Part shown: in pieces, positions 5,943-6,368 of the stretch
Layout: each line of letters opens with the position of its first letter
How positions within the stretch are numbered: the first letter of the stretch is position 1
Assembly (NCBI GenBank): GCA_016194835.1
Contig: JACQAU010000125.1
Location: 1 to 6,368 of the forward strand
Source: Deltaproteobacteria bacterium
GTDB lineage: Bacteria; Bdellovibrionota; UBA1018
Direction of reading: 5' to 3'
DNA length: 6,368 bases
Notes under the pieces: generated by a model
The model's input: the letters and a program-made list of their open reading frames with translations, nothing else
What the model was told of the DNA's origin: nothing
The model's database searches: none
Translations under genes and position numbers: made by a program

Positions 5943-6367
5943 ACAATTTCAAGATCTGTAGTCCAAGGCTGGATTTGTGTTCCAACATGACGCATCGTCG
6001 CATCTGTTTTTTGGCTAAGCTGTCTTATTTTTTGTATACCATTATACAATTCTTCTGCTTGTTGGCCTGTAGATTTTCCCTTATCGCCTAATTTTGATAG
6101 CTCAATTATTAAATTTAAAATTTTTGCCTCTGCTTGAATTGATAATTTTTCTGTCTCTTGAATATAATTTCTTCCTTCCTCTAATTCATATATTTCTGAG
6201 AGCATACGATTTCGTAAACTTTCAAGTGAATCTTTGGATTTTAAAGTAGCTTGCATTATTTTTTCTACAAATTTCAAAAAATCTCTAATACGTATCCCTA
6301 AAAGTGCTAAAAGTTTTTTTGCTTCCATGATCCAAGGTATGAGTTTGGCTCTTAAGTTTTCCGAATC
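5816..6367 (-). CDS. Helical coiled-coil protein, 5' end beyond the window
   Basis: I do not recognise the family. The first ATG inside the window is at 6328 (170 residues). The frame stays open to the right edge, no ribosome binding site precedes that ATG, and the extra residues (RAKLIPWI and others) continue the same helical style, so the gene is probably truncated by the window. The visible protein is almost entirely alpha-helical, rich in Glu, Lys, Gln and Leu, with heptad-like spacing through residues 25-110 (KDSLESLRNRML, EELYNGIQKIRQL) and a helical tail ending QKMMKEIGL. It has no membrane segment, signal peptide or cysteine in the visible part. It resembles the extended helical rods of signalling or scaffold proteins, but I see no chemoreceptor hairpin tip. 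It is the first visible gene of the minus-strand block and overlaps or abuts the GYF_2 gene, so it may be its cytoplasmic partner. Confidence 0.78.
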   Translation of the reverse strand, partial: DSENLRAKLIPWIMEAKKLLALLGIRIRDFLKFVEKIMQATLKSKDSLESLRNRMLSEIYELEEGRNYIQETEKLSIQAEAKILNLIIELSKLGDKGKSTGQQAEELYNGIQKIRQLSQKTDATMRHVGTQIQPWTTDLEIVWQFFEDILQTSQEIGQNLNLTTSSLSEQAKHIQKMMKEIGL

Positions 6368-6368
6368 T

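Noticed and set aside
5816..6328. Helical protein as a methyl-accepting chemoreceptor fragment
   Set aside because: It has coiled-coil composition, but the conserved hairpin-tip motif of the chemoreceptor signalling domain is absent, as is any membrane segment in the visible part.

Overview
This is an AT-rich window (GC roughly in the upper 30s percent by eye) that reads as bacterial chromosome with seven protein-coding genes in two facing blocks. No rRNA, tRNA, CRISPR array, insertion sequence or long repeat was seen. The gene content is a lipoprotein signal peptide, a Hint domain, a GYF_2 domain protein and paired PilZ proteins. It points to a Gram-negative, cyclic-di-GMP-using bacterium. 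A low-GC member of the Bdellovibrionota/Oligoflexia (for example Silvanigrella-like) would fit, but that placement is inference from domain style, not from a marker gene.

Plus strand, left half. The window opens inside or at the start of an unrecognised gene (2-988) whose frame is open to the left edge. A 164-base gap follows, holding a good sigma-70-type promoter (TTGACT, 17 bp, TATCAT) and a leader of about 100 nt that can fold. The promoter drives two closely spaced genes. The first (1153-2751) is a cysteine-rich lipoprotein ending in a Hint (Hedgehog/intein-type) autoprocessing domain. Five bases downstream is a small, single-pass, mostly helical membrane protein (2757-3407). They look like a two-gene cell-envelope unit.

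Minus strand, right half. Four genes run from the right edge towards the middle. They are a helical/coiled-coil protein (open to the right edge, ending at 5816), a GYF_2-domain transmembrane protein with a C-terminal coiled coil (4326-5942), a canonical PilZ protein (3943-4329, sharing an ATGA overlap with the GYF_2 gene), and a second, more divergent PilZ-like protein (3426-3881). Tight spacing suggests one operon. The likely theme is a membrane-anchored scaffold whose cytoplasmic side is read or controlled by cyclic-di-GMP. The two blocks converge with only 18 bases between stop codons and no convincing terminator.

The most interesting items are the Hint lipoprotein, which keeps the N-terminal catalytic residues, lacks the terminal Asn needed for splicing and carries no toxin after the Hint domain, and the coiled-coil/GYF_2/PilZ/PilZ cassette. 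The GYF_2 gene has an unresolved start: no ATG, GTG or TTG lies between a GTG deep inside the upstream gene and the domain itself.
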